Positions 51,475-59,915 are shown, counted from the first letter of the stretch. The stretch: 64,000 bases of DNA from DASQYE01 sp036389315 (GCA_036389315.1 DASVQF010000029.1:246214-310213), one strand, 5' to 3'. Numbers and translations are program-made. Notes: generated from the letters alone by a model not told the origin.

Positions 51475-52260
51475 CTATCTCACAATGGCTATGACGCGCA
51501 GGGGGCCGCCCGAGCCGCCCTTGATCTTCATCGGCAGGGCGACGAGAAGGAAGTCCTTCGCGGGCAGAGCGTCGAGGTTGGCCAGGTTCTCGAAGGCCGG
51601 CACGTTCTTCTCGAAGAGCACGCGATGGCTCTCGAAGAGGGTTGACTGGCCGTAATCTATGCTCGCCGTGTCGAGGCCGACGGCCTTGATCCGGCGATTG
51701 GTGGTCAGCCAGCGCGCGGCTTCCGGATGCAGGCCCGGAAAGTGCAGCTTGGCGACGGCCTCAGCGCCGCGCTCATCCGTTCCGAGATAGGTGCGGCGAT
51801 CAGGCCAGCGGCGCGCGAAGCCTGTTCTTAAAAGCACTATCGCGCCCGGCCGGATAGGGCCGTTCCTTTTCTCCCAAGCCTGCAAGTCGTCGGTCGTGAC
51901 CTGGTAATCGCGGTTCGCCTCGCTCTGCTTCACAACGTCAACGACGATGCCGGGGCCGGTCAACTGCTCAAGCGGGATTTCGTCAACGGTCTGACGACCG
52001 GCGGCGAAATGCCTGGGCGCGTCTATGTGCGTGCCTCCGTGTTCGGGCGCGCAGAATTTATTTGAAGCATAGTAGTAGCCTTTGTCCGTCAGCCCCTCGT
52101 GCTCTCGTTCAAGCCGGAAGCCTTCCTCCGTGGGCCAATAGATCGTCTCCGCGTCGAAGGAGTGCGAAAGATCGACGATCCTTCCCTGCGGGAACTCAGA
52201 CTTCTCGCGCAGAGACAAGACGAGCAGTACGGAGAAGAGCAGCGCGCCAAAACCTCTCAT
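51475..52260 (-). CDS. Cyclase/kynurenine formamidase-like metal hydrolase
   Basis: A 261-residue protein of the cyclase family, exported by a short N-terminal hydrophobic segment (ALLFSVLLVLSL). The metal motif HGGTHIDAPRHF (about 74-85) is diagnostic. GRIVDLSHSFDAETIYWP precedes it, and VGLDTASIDYG and FENLANLDALPAKDFLLVALP are late family motifs. Relatives hydrolyse N-formylkynurenine or isatin. ATG 52260 is chosen because AGGAGG lies 9 bp upstream; ATG 52269 directly abuts the site. Confidence 0.88.
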   Translation of the reverse strand: MRGFGALLFSVLLVLSLREKSEFPQGRIVDLSHSFDAETIYWPTEEGFRLEREHEGLTDKGYYYASNKFCAPEHGGTHIDAPRHFAAGRQTVDEIPLEQLTGPGIVVDVVKQSEANRDYQVTTDDLQAWEKRNGPIRPGAIVLLRTGFARRWPDRRTYLGTDERGAEAVAKLHFPGLHPEAARWLTTNRRIKAVGLDTASIDYGQSTLFESHRVLFEKNVPAFENLANLDALPAKDFLLVALPMKIKGGSGGPLRVIAIVR

Positions 52261-52461
52261 CGGAAACATCCTCCTCTTAGGAATCTAACGGCGGGGTCGC
52301 AAGGGCCCAGCCCGCCCGGCCCATGTCTTATATCATTTTCGCGGCTGGTCTTTCCAAGAGTTAATCCTTATCATGCACTTTCGGCTCAAGCTAAGATCAT
52401 GGCAGCCCGGTCTCCCTCGCTGGCGATCACACCCGTGGCAAGCGCAACCGAAAAACGGAAC

Positions 52462-53985
52462 ATGCTCAAAAAAAAATCTCTTTCATTCTCATACAGCCAT
52501 CTCTATGTAGTCTGGACTCTCGGCGCAGCTTTGATTCTCTTCTCGGCCCTCGGCGTCGAAGCGCAGCCCGCGCCGGAGCAGACGCCACAGCCGACGCCGA
52601 CGCCCGTCCCTTATCCGCCGCAGCTCGTCAGGGAGATGAAGCGGCTACAGCAGGCGGCGCTCGCGAGCGATTACGCTTACCGGCAGGTGGCCCACCTGAG
52701 CAATAACATCGGGCCGCGCCTGACTGGCTCGCCGCAGGCTGCTAAGGCAGTCGAGTACGTGGCCGAAGAACTCAGACGCCTCGGCCTGGAAGTGAAGCTT
52801 CAGCGATTGATGGTTCCGCATTGGGTGCGCGGCCAGGAGGAGGCTGCGCTGACAAGTTATCCGGGCCAGGCTCCGGGCACAGTACAAAGAATCGTCCTCA
52901 CGGCGCTCGGCGACAGCGTCCCGACGCCTCCCGCAGGGCTCACGGCGGAAGTCGTCGTCGTCAACAGCTTTGAAGAGCTGGCGGCGCTCGGGCGCGCACA
53001 GGTCGCAGGCAAGATAGTCCTCTTCAACGTCCGCTTCGATCAGCAGATGGCCGAGCAGGGCTTTGGCATAGAGGCTTACGCGCAGGCCATCGAGTATCGC
53101 AGCAAAGGGCCGAGCGCGGCTGCGCGCTTAGGGGCTGTGGCCGCGCTGGTGCGCTCCATAGGCGGCGCTCAGTACCGCTTGCCGCACACGGGGCAGACCC
53201 GTTACGAAGAGGACGCGCCACGTATTCCGGCTGCCGCCGTGACGGCCGAAGACGCCGAGCTGATGGCCCACCTGGCCGGTCAGGGCCGGGTGCGTATGCG
53301 CCTGCTGCTGACGCCGCAAAAGCTGCCCGACGCCGTCAGCTACAACGTCATCGCAGACCTCAAGGGGAGCGTTCATCCTGAACAGATCATTATCGTCAGC
53401 GGCCATCTGGATTCGTGGGACTTGGGGACGGGCGCGCTCGACGATGCCGCCGGGGTCGCGGTCGCCATGCAGGCCGCGCAGCTCGTCAAGCAGCTCAAGC
53501 TTCGGCCCGCGCGAACCATACGCGTCATCGCCTGGATGAATGAAGAGAACGGGACGGTCGGCGCGAAAACTTATGCAAAGGAGTACGAAGCGGAGCTGGC
53601 GAACCATTTCGCCGCCATCGAAAGCGACCTCGGGGCCGGTCATCCGATAGGCTTCAACGTCAAAGCGCCGCCCGAGGCCCTGCCTCTGCTTGAGCCCATC
53701 TCGGCCGTGCTACAGGATTCGGGCGCGGGCCGCTCGCAGCTTACGGATTCAACCGGCACAGACATCGAGCCGCTCTCGAAGGCGAGGGTTCCGACCTTCT
53801 CGCCGTGGCAGGACTCGCGCACCTATTTCAACTATCATCACACGGCCGCAGATACTCTGGACAAAGTCGTGCCGCGAGAGCTGGCCGAGAATGCGGCCGT
53901 GATGGCCGTCCTGGCTTATGGGTTAGCCAACATGCCTTATGAGCTGCCGCGAGAAAGGTCAGGGGAAGCAGGACAGACTCAATAA
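52462..53985 (+). CDS. Secreted M28 peptidase with PA domain
   Basis: A 507-residue protein. Signal peptide (about 1-33, LYVVWTLGAALILFSALGVEA); Pro/Thr-rich linker; N-terminal peptidase half; an inserted PA domain (about 155-280, AQVAGKIVLFNVRF); catalytic half with zinc ligands in VSGHLDSWDLGTGALDDAAG (His, Asp), MNEENGTVGA (Glu), ESDLGAGHP (Asp) and FNYHHTAADT (His). The start is placed at ATG 52462 because it begins a good signal; the open frame runs 120 codons further up without coding character. Resembles carboxypeptidase-Q/glutamate carboxypeptidase-type M28 enzymes. Confidence 0.88.
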   Translation: MLKKKSLSFSYSHLYVVWTLGAALILFSALGVEAQPAPEQTPQPTPTPVPYPPQLVREMKRLQQAALASDYAYRQVAHLSNNIGPRLTGSPQAAKAVEYVAEELRRLGLEVKLQRLMVPHWVRGQEEAALTSYPGQAPGTVQRIVLTALGDSVPTPPAGLTAEVVVVNSFEELAALGRAQVAGKIVLFNVRFDQQMAEQGFGIEAYAQAIEYRSKGPSAAARLGAVAALVRSIGGAQYRLPHTGQTRYEEDAPRIPAAAVTAEDAELMAHLAGQGRVRMRLLLTPQKLPDAVSYNVIADLKGSVHPEQIIIVSGHLDSWDLGTGALDDAAGVAVAMQAAQLVKQLKLRPARTIRVIAWMNEENGTVGAKTYAKEYEAELANHFAAIESDLGAGHPIGFNVKAPPEALPLLEPISAVLQDSGAGRSQLTDSTGTDIEPLSKARVPTFSPWQDSRTYFNYHHTAADTLDKVVPRELAENAAVMAVLAYGLANMPYELPRERSGEAGQTQ

Positions 53986-54028
53986 GTCAGTATCGCCTGC
54001 GGTACTGACCTGCTATACGGAGCAAACG

Positions 54029-54979
54029 ATGAATACTACACGTCTCAGTCAGAGCGCACGTCTACTGCTTCTTCTCCTCTTTCTCTTGTGCGCCTGGTCG
54101 CAGGCCGCAGCTTCACCCACGGCTTCATCCTCGGAGCCGAAGGACGAGGCGGGCGCGCTCTTCGCTTATGATCGCTCGGTCGCGTTCGATCTCAAGGAGG
54201 TGTCGGCCAGGGAGCAGCAGGGCGTCCAAATTCGAGACGTAGATTATGCCGCCTATACTCAGCAGCGCGGGCGCATCAAGGCTTATCTCATTCGCCCCAC
54301 TTCGGGTGGGCCCTTCGCCGGAGTCCTCTTCTTTCATTGGCTCGGCAGGCCGAACGGCAACCGCAATCAGTTCGTGGACGAAGCCATGGCGTTGGCCCGT
54401 CAGGGCACGGTCTCGCTCTTGATCGAAGGCTACTTCCCGTGGGCCGTAGAGCCCGTGGACGGCAAGACTGACAGGCAGCGAGTGATTGACGAGACGATTG
54501 AGGTGCGCAGGGCCCTAGACCTGCTGCTCGCGCAACCCGGAGTTGACGCGCGGCGCATCGCTTACGTGGGCCATGACTACGGAGCCATGTACGGCTCGAT
54601 CATGGCGGGCGTGGACAAGCGAGTGAAGACCTACATCCTGATGGCTCCCATCGGCAGCTTCAGCTATTGGTCGCTCGCCTACTGGCTGAGGAAGATGGAC
54701 GACCCATTCAAGGCCGCTTACCGCGAGGCTCTCAATCCGGTTGACCCGATCACGCATATCCAGCGTGCCGCGCCCGCCGCGCTCCTGTTCCAATTCGCCA
54801 ACTCCGACGAGCATATTCCGAGGACGGAAGCCCTGGCCATCTCCGGCGCGGCCAGCAAACCGAAAGAGGTCAAGTGGTACGACGCCAAGCACGACCTGCT
54901 GGTCGAAGCTGCACGCAATGACCGGCGCGAATGGCTGACGCGACACCTCAAATTAGCCAAAGCCAAAACCTCTGATTAG
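54029..54979 (+). CDS. Secreted dienelactone-hydrolase-like protein with Asp at the nucleophile elbow
   Basis: A 316-residue alpha/beta-hydrolase. Signal peptide (about 1-28, LLLLLLFLLCAWSQAAA). The core has KAYLIRPTSGGPFAGVLFFH and the elbow YVGHDYGAMYGSIMAG: GHDYG carries Asp where DLH enzymes have Cys or Ser. The acid/His region is NSDEHIPR and WYDAKHDLL. Asp nucleophiles are typical of epoxide hydrolases and dehalogenases, not of DLH. It follows the M28 gene by 43 bp and may be co-transcribed. The reaction is unknown. Confidence 0.75.
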   Translation: MNTTRLSQSARLLLLLLFLLCAWSQAAASPTASSSEPKDEAGALFAYDRSVAFDLKEVSAREQQGVQIRDVDYAAYTQQRGRIKAYLIRPTSGGPFAGVLFFHWLGRPNGNRNQFVDEAMALARQGTVSLLIEGYFPWAVEPVDGKTDRQRVIDETIEVRRALDLLLAQPGVDARRIAYVGHDYGAMYGSIMAGVDKRVKTYILMAPIGSFSYWSLAYWLRKMDDPFKAAYREALNPVDPITHIQRAAPAALLFQFANSDEHIPRTEALAISGAASKPKEVKWYDAKHDLLVEAARNDRREWLTRHLKLAKAKTSD

Positions 54980-54996
54980 CCTGCGGAGTTTCGGCC

Positions 54997-55758
54997 GTGA
55001 GCCAGCCGTTTAGCCCGACCATACTTCGCTTCGACTCGCTCGACTCGACCAACACCGAAGCGGCGAGGCAGGCACGGCTCGGCGCGCCCGAAGGCTTATG
55101 CATCGTCGCGCGCCAGCAGACGGCCGGGCGCGGACGCCAGGAGCGCGTCTGGATTTCGCCCCCCGGCGCGGGTCTTTATTGCAGCACAATCCTGCGGCCG
55201 CGCCTTCCGCTTCCCCTCTGGCCGCTCCTGACGCTCGCGGCCGCCGTGGCCGTCTACGACGCGCTCTCGACGCTCTACGGCCTGCAAACGGACATCAAAT
55301 GGCCGAACGACATTCTCGCCGGGGAGCGTAAGCTGTGCGGCATCCTGGCCGAGACGGTCGAGGCGGAGCGCGGGAGAGCCTGCGTCTTAGGCATCGGCAT
55401 TAACCTGCGCGAGGGAGCATTTCCCGCAGAGCTGCGCTTGACGGCGACCTCTGTCGAAGCCCTGACCGGAAGCGCGGGCGACGCCGAGACTCTGCTTGAA
55501 GCTCTGCTCGGCGCGCTCGCCCTTCGCTACCGGACGCTTCAGGAGGCGGATGGGCCCGGGCTCACGATCAAGGCATGGACGGAACGCTCTTCTTATGGCG
55601 CAGGGCGCAGGGTTCGCGTCTCGCTCCCCGGAGAGACTTTTGAGGCGACGACGCGCGGGCTTGAACCCGACGGCGCTTTGCGTGTAGAAACAAACGGAGA
55701 GATCAGAACCATTCGCGCCGGAGAGATCACAATCAGAGGGATGAGGGATGAGGGATGA
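54997..55758 (+). CDS. birA: Biotin--[acetyl-CoA-carboxylase] ligase
   Basis: A 253-residue class I biotin ligase (no DNA-binding domain). RFDSLDSTNTEAARQA, the biotinoyl-AMP loop QTAGRGRQERVW (about 42-53), the catalytic IKWPNDIL (about 101-108) and KLCGILAETV are clear, and a C-terminal SH3-like domain covers about 205-245. GTG start. The last residues (RGMRDEG) and the stop are encoded by the GGATGAGGG repeat that fills the following gap, so the natural C-terminus has been altered by the repeat. Confidence 0.93.
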   Translation: MSQPFSPTILRFDSLDSTNTEAARQARLGAPEGLCIVARQQTAGRGRQERVWISPPGAGLYCSTILRPRLPLPLWPLLTLAAAVAVYDALSTLYGLQTDIKWPNDILAGERKLCGILAETVEAERGRACVLGIGINLREGAFPAELRLTATSVEALTGSAGDAETLLEALLGALALRYRTLQEADGPGLTIKAWTERSSYGAGRRVRVSLPGETFEATTRGLEPDGALRVETNGEIRTIRAGEITIRGMRDEG

Positions 55759-55825
55759 GGGATGAAAGCTTAGCGATTCAAGCTGCATAATCCCTGATCC
55801 CTCCGCCCTCGGCCCTCATCCCTGA
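55736..55825. repeat. GGGATGA tandem array with inverted partner
   Basis: Four GGGATGA units (55738-55764) overlap the birA 3' end and are complementary, imperfectly over about 33 bp, to the CCCT-rich stretch 55791-55825 (TCCCTGATCCCTCCGCCCTC onwards). The arm closes just 5 bp before the coaX start, so it could hinder coaX initiation or stabilise the RNA. Confidence 0.65.
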
Positions 55826-55829
55826 CTTT

Positions 55830-56645
55830 ATGTTGCTTGTCATTGATGTGGGGAATACGAATACGTCGCTCGGCGTGTATGACGGCGAGAGGCTGGTGGC
55901 GGCGTGGCGTTTGACGACGGCGCGGGCGCGCACGGTGGACGAGTACGGCGTGCACGCGCGCAATCTCTTCGCCTTCGCCGGGATAGACTTTCAGGCCATA
56001 GAGGCTGTCACCATAGCTTCCGTCGTGCCGCCTCTCAACTACACGCTCAAGCGGATGGCCGAGCTGTACTTCGACCGCACGCCGCTCTTCATAGACCACA
56101 CGGTCGCCACAGGCGTGCCGATTCTCTACCAGCCGCCCTCGGATGTCGGCGCAGACCGGATAGTGGATGCCGTCGCCGCCGTTCACAAGTACGGCGCGCC
56201 CTGTATCGTCGTCGATTTCGGGACGGCGACGACCTTCAACGCGATCAACGAGCGCGGAGAGTATCTCGGCGGCGTCATCACGCCGGGCATCAACATCTCC
56301 GCCGAGGCGCTCTTCTCGCGCACTGCGCGCCTTCCTCCGGTCGAGATCAAGCGCCCCGTTTCCGTGATCGGCACGTCAACCATTGGGGCCATGCAATCCG
56401 GCCTCTACTATGGCTATGCGGGGCTGGTGGACGGAATACTTCGGCGGATGATCGAGGAGCTTGGGGGCCAGCCGCGCGTGATTGCTACGGGCGGCCTGGC
56501 TCCGCTCATCGCTACTGCCTCGGAGTTGATCGAGACCATAGACGACACGATCACGCTCGAAGGCTTGCGCTTGATCTACGAGCGCGTGCGGGAAAAAGAG
56601 TCTGGTTCGACCACACAAGAGACGGCTTCGGACGAACGGGGATGA
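55830..56645 (+). CDS. coaX: Type III pantothenate kinase
   Basis: A 271-residue ASKHA-fold kinase, first step of CoA synthesis. LLVIDVGNTNTSLGV (about 2-16), VGADRIVDAVAAV (about 110-122), VVDFGTATTFNAIN (about 130-143) and GGVITPGINIS are the type III motifs. It follows birA, as often in bacteria. No ribosome site is evident just ahead, because the repeat fills the gap. The last 15 residues are a polar tail; the stop TGA overlaps the next ATG (ATGA). Confidence 0.95.
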   Translation: MLLVIDVGNTNTSLGVYDGERLVAAWRLTTARARTVDEYGVHARNLFAFAGIDFQAIEAVTIASVVPPLNYTLKRMAELYFDRTPLFIDHTVATGVPILYQPPSDVGADRIVDAVAAVHKYGAPCIVVDFGTATTFNAINERGEYLGGVITPGINISAEALFSRTARLPPVEIKRPVSVIGTSTIGAMQSGLYYGYAGLVDGILRRMIEELGGQPRVIATGGLAPLIATASELIETIDDTITLEGLRLIYERVREKESGSTTQETASDERG

Positions 56646-57442
56646 AAGAGAAGAAGCAGACAGCGCAGCAGCCGGACGAGCAGCAGCAGGCCGCGTCACC
56701 CTCACAGCGACTCAACTACTACAACTACTTTACGGAGGTCGAAGAGACCTTCGTGCGTCGCCGTGGCAAGCACCTGCACCTCGGCTCGATTGACTGGGCC
56801 CTGATCGAGAGCTGGAAAGAGATGGGCGTGCCGCTGTACGTCGTCCTGAGCGGCATAGAGCACGCGTTCGATTCCTATGACGCGCGGCCGCGCAAGCGCA
56901 GCGTCAAGACCCTGATGTATTGCCAGGAAGAGGTCGAAGCGCAGTACGCCGAGTGGCTCGAAGCGCAGGTCGGCGCACAGGGCGAGGACACGAACGGCGA
57001 GGGCCAGATGGGCCAAGACGCGCTTGAAGAAACTCACCTGCCCTTTCCTCGCTCGACGATTCTGGAACACATGTCGCGCGCTCGCCACGCGCTGCGGCAA
57101 ATCCGCGAGGAGCGCCACAGGGAAGACCAATTCGCCACTGCTCTCACGCGCGTCGAGGCACGTCTCAACGAGCTGGAAGCGGATTTCGCCGGGGCGGCAA
57201 GGCCCAACGCCGAGAAGCTCGAAGCGTCGCTGACGAGTTTGGAGAAGATGCTGGATGAGGCGCTCGCCGCTTCGCTCTCGCCCGCAGAGCTGGCGGCGGC
57301 CCGAGCCGAGACCGAGGCGCAGCTAGAGCCCTATCGCAATCGCATGGAGCGGCCCACTTATGAACAGACCTTCGCGCACCTGCTCCTGAAGCGCCTGCGC
57401 GACCAGCACGCAGTCCCGCGACTCAGCCTTTTCCATCTCTGA
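56642..57442 (+). CDS. Protein of unknown function coupled to coaX
   Basis: A 266-residue protein that starts at ATG 56642, overlapping the coaX stop by 4 bp. The N-terminal half has NYYNYFTEVEETFVRRRGKH, LGSIDWALIESWKEMGVPLY and VKTLMYCQEEVEAQYAEW, which looks like a compact helical domain. The C-terminal half (about 125-230) is a predicted coiled coil with THLPFPRSTILEHMSRARHA and many Glu/Arg. No family recognised. Translational coupling with coaX and the following rlmD suggests a housekeeping function. Confidence 0.7.
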   Translation: MKEKKQTAQQPDEQQQAASPSQRLNYYNYFTEVEETFVRRRGKHLHLGSIDWALIESWKEMGVPLYVVLSGIEHAFDSYDARPRKRSVKTLMYCQEEVEAQYAEWLEAQVGAQGEDTNGEGQMGQDALEETHLPFPRSTILEHMSRARHALRQIREERHREDQFATALTRVEARLNELEADFAGAARPNAEKLEASLTSLEKMLDEALAASLSPAELAAARAETEAQLEPYRNRMERPTYEQTFAHLLLKRLRDQHAVPRLSLFHL

Positions 57443-57452
57443 GGGTCAAGCT

Positions 57453-58676
57453 TTGAGAGGCCACAAGCGCAGAAACGAGCGGGCGCGCTCGACACGGGCC
57501 ACAGAGAAGAGCGGAGGCCAGACGCTCTCAGTCCTGATCGAGCGCATAGTGCCGGGCGGCGCAGGCTTGGCCCACGCCGACGGGCTGACGATCTTCACGG
57601 GCCTGGCCGCGCCCGGCGACCGCCTGCGTGTTCGCATCAACCAGACTCGCGGCCGCGTCGCCTTCGCTTCGATTATCGAAGTGATTGAGCCTTCGCCGTT
57701 GCGCGTCGAGCCTCCGTGCCCTTACTTCGGTCGCTGCGGCGGCTGCGACTTTCAGCAGCTCAACTACGAGGCGCAGCTCGAAGCCAAGGTCTCGATCATA
57801 CGCGACTGCCTGCGCCGCATCGCGCGCATCCAACCGCCCGAAGAGATTCCCATGACAGCTTCTCCGAGCGCCTGGCACTACCGCTCGCGCGCGCAGTGGC
57901 AGCTCGACCCGGAGCGCAAACGCCTGGGTTATTTCGAGCGCGGCTCGCATCAGGTCTGCGACGTAGCGGAATGTCCTGTCGTCGTGCCGGAGTTGCAGGC
58001 CGCGCTCTCGCACCTGAGAGAGCTTATGCAAGGCGGGACGCTGCCCGCCTCTTCGGAGTTCCAGGCGGTCGCGGGCGACGAGGGAGCATCCCTCACGCCG
58101 CCCGTTGGCCCAACCTTCAAGCAGGAGGTCAGCCGCCGGGCGGGCGAGTGGCGCTATCGCTTCAAGGCCGACGGCTTCTTTCAAATCAACCACGCTCTGC
58201 TTCCCGCCTTGATCGAAGCGGCGATTGGGCCTGCGCGGGGGCGTCGGGCCCTAGACCTCTACTGCGGCGTCGGGCTCTTCACGCTGCCCCTGGCCCGGCG
58301 CTTCGCTGAGGTCGTCGGCGTCGAAGCCAGCGACGCGGCCATCGGCTATGCGCGCAGCAATCTGCAAGACGCGGGCCTCTCGAACGTCACCTTCGCCTGC
58401 GCCAAAGTCTCCGACTGGCTCAAGCAATCGCTGCCCGCTCCCGTTGATTTTCTTCTCCTCGACCCGCCTCGCGCGGGCGCAGAAGAAGGCGCAACGGACG
58501 GCATCCTGGCACTCAGCCCCGCACACATCTCCTACGTCTCCTGCGACCCGGCCACCCTCGCCCGCGACCTCAAGCATTTAATCGAAGGTGGCTACCGGCT
58601 CGACTCCATCTCGGCCTTCGACATGTTCCCCCAAACTCATCATGTCGAAACAATCGCGCACCTAAGAGTTCTATGA
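57453..58676 (+). CDS. rlmD: 23S rRNA (uracil-5-)-methyltransferase, RlmD/TrmA family
   Basis: A 407-residue SAM methyltransferase. The N-terminal TRAM domain (about 25-80) precedes the FeS cluster cysteines in CPYFGRCGGC (plus Cys in AECPVV). The methyltransferase core has DLYCGVGLFTLPLARRF (about 268-284), LLLDPPRAG and the catalytic Cys in SCDPATLARDL. The last residues QTHHVETIAHLRVL complete the family. The start is TTG 57453. It may equally be an RlmC/RlmD/TrmA paralogue; I cannot tell which U is modified. Confidence 0.9.
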   Translation: MRGHKRRNERARSTRATEKSGGQTLSVLIERIVPGGAGLAHADGLTIFTGLAAPGDRLRVRINQTRGRVAFASIIEVIEPSPLRVEPPCPYFGRCGGCDFQQLNYEAQLEAKVSIIRDCLRRIARIQPPEEIPMTASPSAWHYRSRAQWQLDPERKRLGYFERGSHQVCDVAECPVVVPELQAALSHLRELMQGGTLPASSEFQAVAGDEGASLTPPVGPTFKQEVSRRAGEWRYRFKADGFFQINHALLPALIEAAIGPARGRRALDLYCGVGLFTLPLARRFAEVVGVEASDAAIGYARSNLQDAGLSNVTFACAKVSDWLKQSLPAPVDFLLLDPPRAGAEEGATDGILALSPAHISYVSCDPATLARDLKHLIEGGYRLDSISAFDMFPQTHHVETIAHLRVL

Positions 58677-58730
58677 GAGAATGGCCTGGTGGGTTGATGT
58701 CCGGGGCGGATGGGTTCAAGGCCAGGGTTT

Positions 58731-59153
58731 ATGCAGGACTCAAGAGAAGCTGAGCGGGTAGAGATAGACACGGCCATCTATATCCTGTGGGGAACGGACG
58801 AGTCTCTGCGCGGCGGAAAGATCACGAGCCTGAGCACGAAGGGCTGTTTTGTGCAGACCCGTTCGGAAGCGACCGCCGGCCAGGTGATCTCGATACGCAT
58901 CAGGCTCCCGACCGAGCGCTGGATGCTGCTCGCAGGCGAGGTCAGGCATGTGCTTAGGCGCGTCGGCTTTGGCGTTCAGTTCACACAGATGGCCGCCGAC
59001 GATGCAGGCATGCTCGACCTGCTCGTTGAATATTTCGGCGACGACGCGCAGGTAATCTCCGGCGTCCTCTGTGAAGATAACGGCGCGTCCCGCAACATCC
59101 AGCGCATCAAGGGCGGCCGCGTGCTCGTCGGCCCACTCGACACGCAAGGATGA
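58731..59153 (+). CDS. PilZ-like domain protein
   Basis: A 140-residue protein. The fold resembles PilZ (GGKITSLSTKGCFVQTRSEA, IRIRLPTERWMLLAGEVRHV, VGFGVQFTQM). The c-di-GMP motif is degenerate: the RxxxR element is only ERVEID, and D/NxSxxG reads SLSTKG, so binding is doubtful. The C-terminal ~40 residues are extra. The start is ATG 58731; ATG 58710 is possible. The stop codon comes from the GGATGA repeat at its 3' end. Confidence 0.7.
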   Translation: MQDSREAERVEIDTAIYILWGTDESLRGGKITSLSTKGCFVQTRSEATAGQVISIRIRLPTERWMLLAGEVRHVLRRVGFGVQFTQMAADDAGMLDLLVEYFGDDAQVISGVLCEDNGASRNIQRIKGGRVLVGPLDTQG

Positions 59154-59187
59154 ATGAAAAGCTGCTTGACTTTTGTCATTCATCCTT
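59146..59187. terminator. GGATGAATGA hairpin between convergent genes
   Basis: AAGGATGAATGA (59146-59157) pairs perfectly with TCATTCATCCTT (59176-59187), followed by TCTTC; a second CATTCATCC copy is at 59199-59207. It contains the PilZ stop codon and can terminate both the PilZ and the convergent phosphatidylcholine-synthase-like gene. Confidence 0.6.
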
Positions 59188-59201
59188 CTTCATTGCGCCA
59201 T

Positions 59202-59915
59202 TCATCCTTCCCTTAATTTGGCTCGCCAGCGCCAGAGCGTGAGCGCCCAGGAGAGACCCATGTAGTAGAGAGGAAAGCCCAGCGAGACGAGGGCGAGCAC
59301 TCTCGAAGCCTCTCGCCATCGCCAGAGGATTAACAGCAGCAGCAGGGCCCAGATGATGCCGAGCAGATTGGTCAGACGGCTGAAGGGCCCACGCTGCGAC
59401 GGGTAAAGATAGAGCGAGGGGACGAAGGTGAGAAGAGAGAGAGCGATGATCGCGACGAGCGCCAGCCAAGCGGGCGGGCGCAGCAGGTAGAGATAGAGGG
59501 CCACTATGTTCCAGTAGGAAGGGAAGCCCAGAAAAAAACCGTCGTCCGTCTTGGCGTTGACCTGCGAGAATCCGTAGGCGCTGGCGAGTAGAGGCAGGAG
59601 CAAAAACCACTGCCAAACGGGCCCGAGAATCCCTGCCCGCCACACGAGCAGCAGCGGAAGCGTCGTATAGGTATGAAAGTCAACGAGGTCGTCCAGCCTC
59701 CGCCCGTCGAAGCCGGGCAAGACTTCTTTGACACGGGCGCGGCGCGCCAGCCAGCCGTCCGTCGAGTCTATGAACGTCGCCAGCAGCATCAGCGCGAAGG
59801 CCATGCGAAACGATTCGTCTGTGCCGCGCACGACGAGGACGGCTATTCCAGCCGCCGCCAACAACCCCGAAGCCGTGTACAGATGTACACACCAGGCCAG
59901 GAATTTACGCAGCAT
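59202..59915 (-). CDS. CDP-alcohol phosphatidyltransferase, phosphatidylcholine synthase-like
   Basis: A 237-residue membrane enzyme with about eight helices. The active-site motif is spread as DSTDGWLARRARVKEVLPGF then DGRRLDDLVDF (about 50-80). The N-terminus (LAWCVHLYTASGLLAA) and DDLVDFHTYTTLPLLL are typical of the Pcs branch, which condenses CDP-diacylglycerol with choline to make phosphatidylcholine. One could also read it as a distant PgsA/PssA relative; Pcs is favoured by the VH-YTA-G start. The gap to comEC (59916-60220) shows no further gene. Confidence 0.72.
   Translation of the reverse strand: MLRKFLAWCVHLYTASGLLAAAGIAVLVVRGTDESFRMAFALMLLATFIDSTDGWLARRARVKEVLPGFDGRRLDDLVDFHTYTTLPLLLVWRAGILGPVWQWFLLLPLLASAYGFSQVNAKTDDGFFLGFPSYWNIVALYLYLLRPPAWLALVAIIALSLLTFVPSLYLYPSQRGPFSRLTNLLGIIWALLLLLILWRWREASRVLALVSLGFPLYYMGLSWALTLWRWRAKLREG

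Noticed and set aside
52099..52461. 120-codon N-terminal extension of the second M28 peptidase
   Set aside because: It overlaps the divergent cyclase gene in antisense, and ATG 52462 starts a proper signal peptide.
55904..56641. Plus-strand frame upstream of the 266-residue unknown protein
   Set aside because: It is the +2 frame of coaX; the real start is ATG 56642 overlapping the coaX stop.
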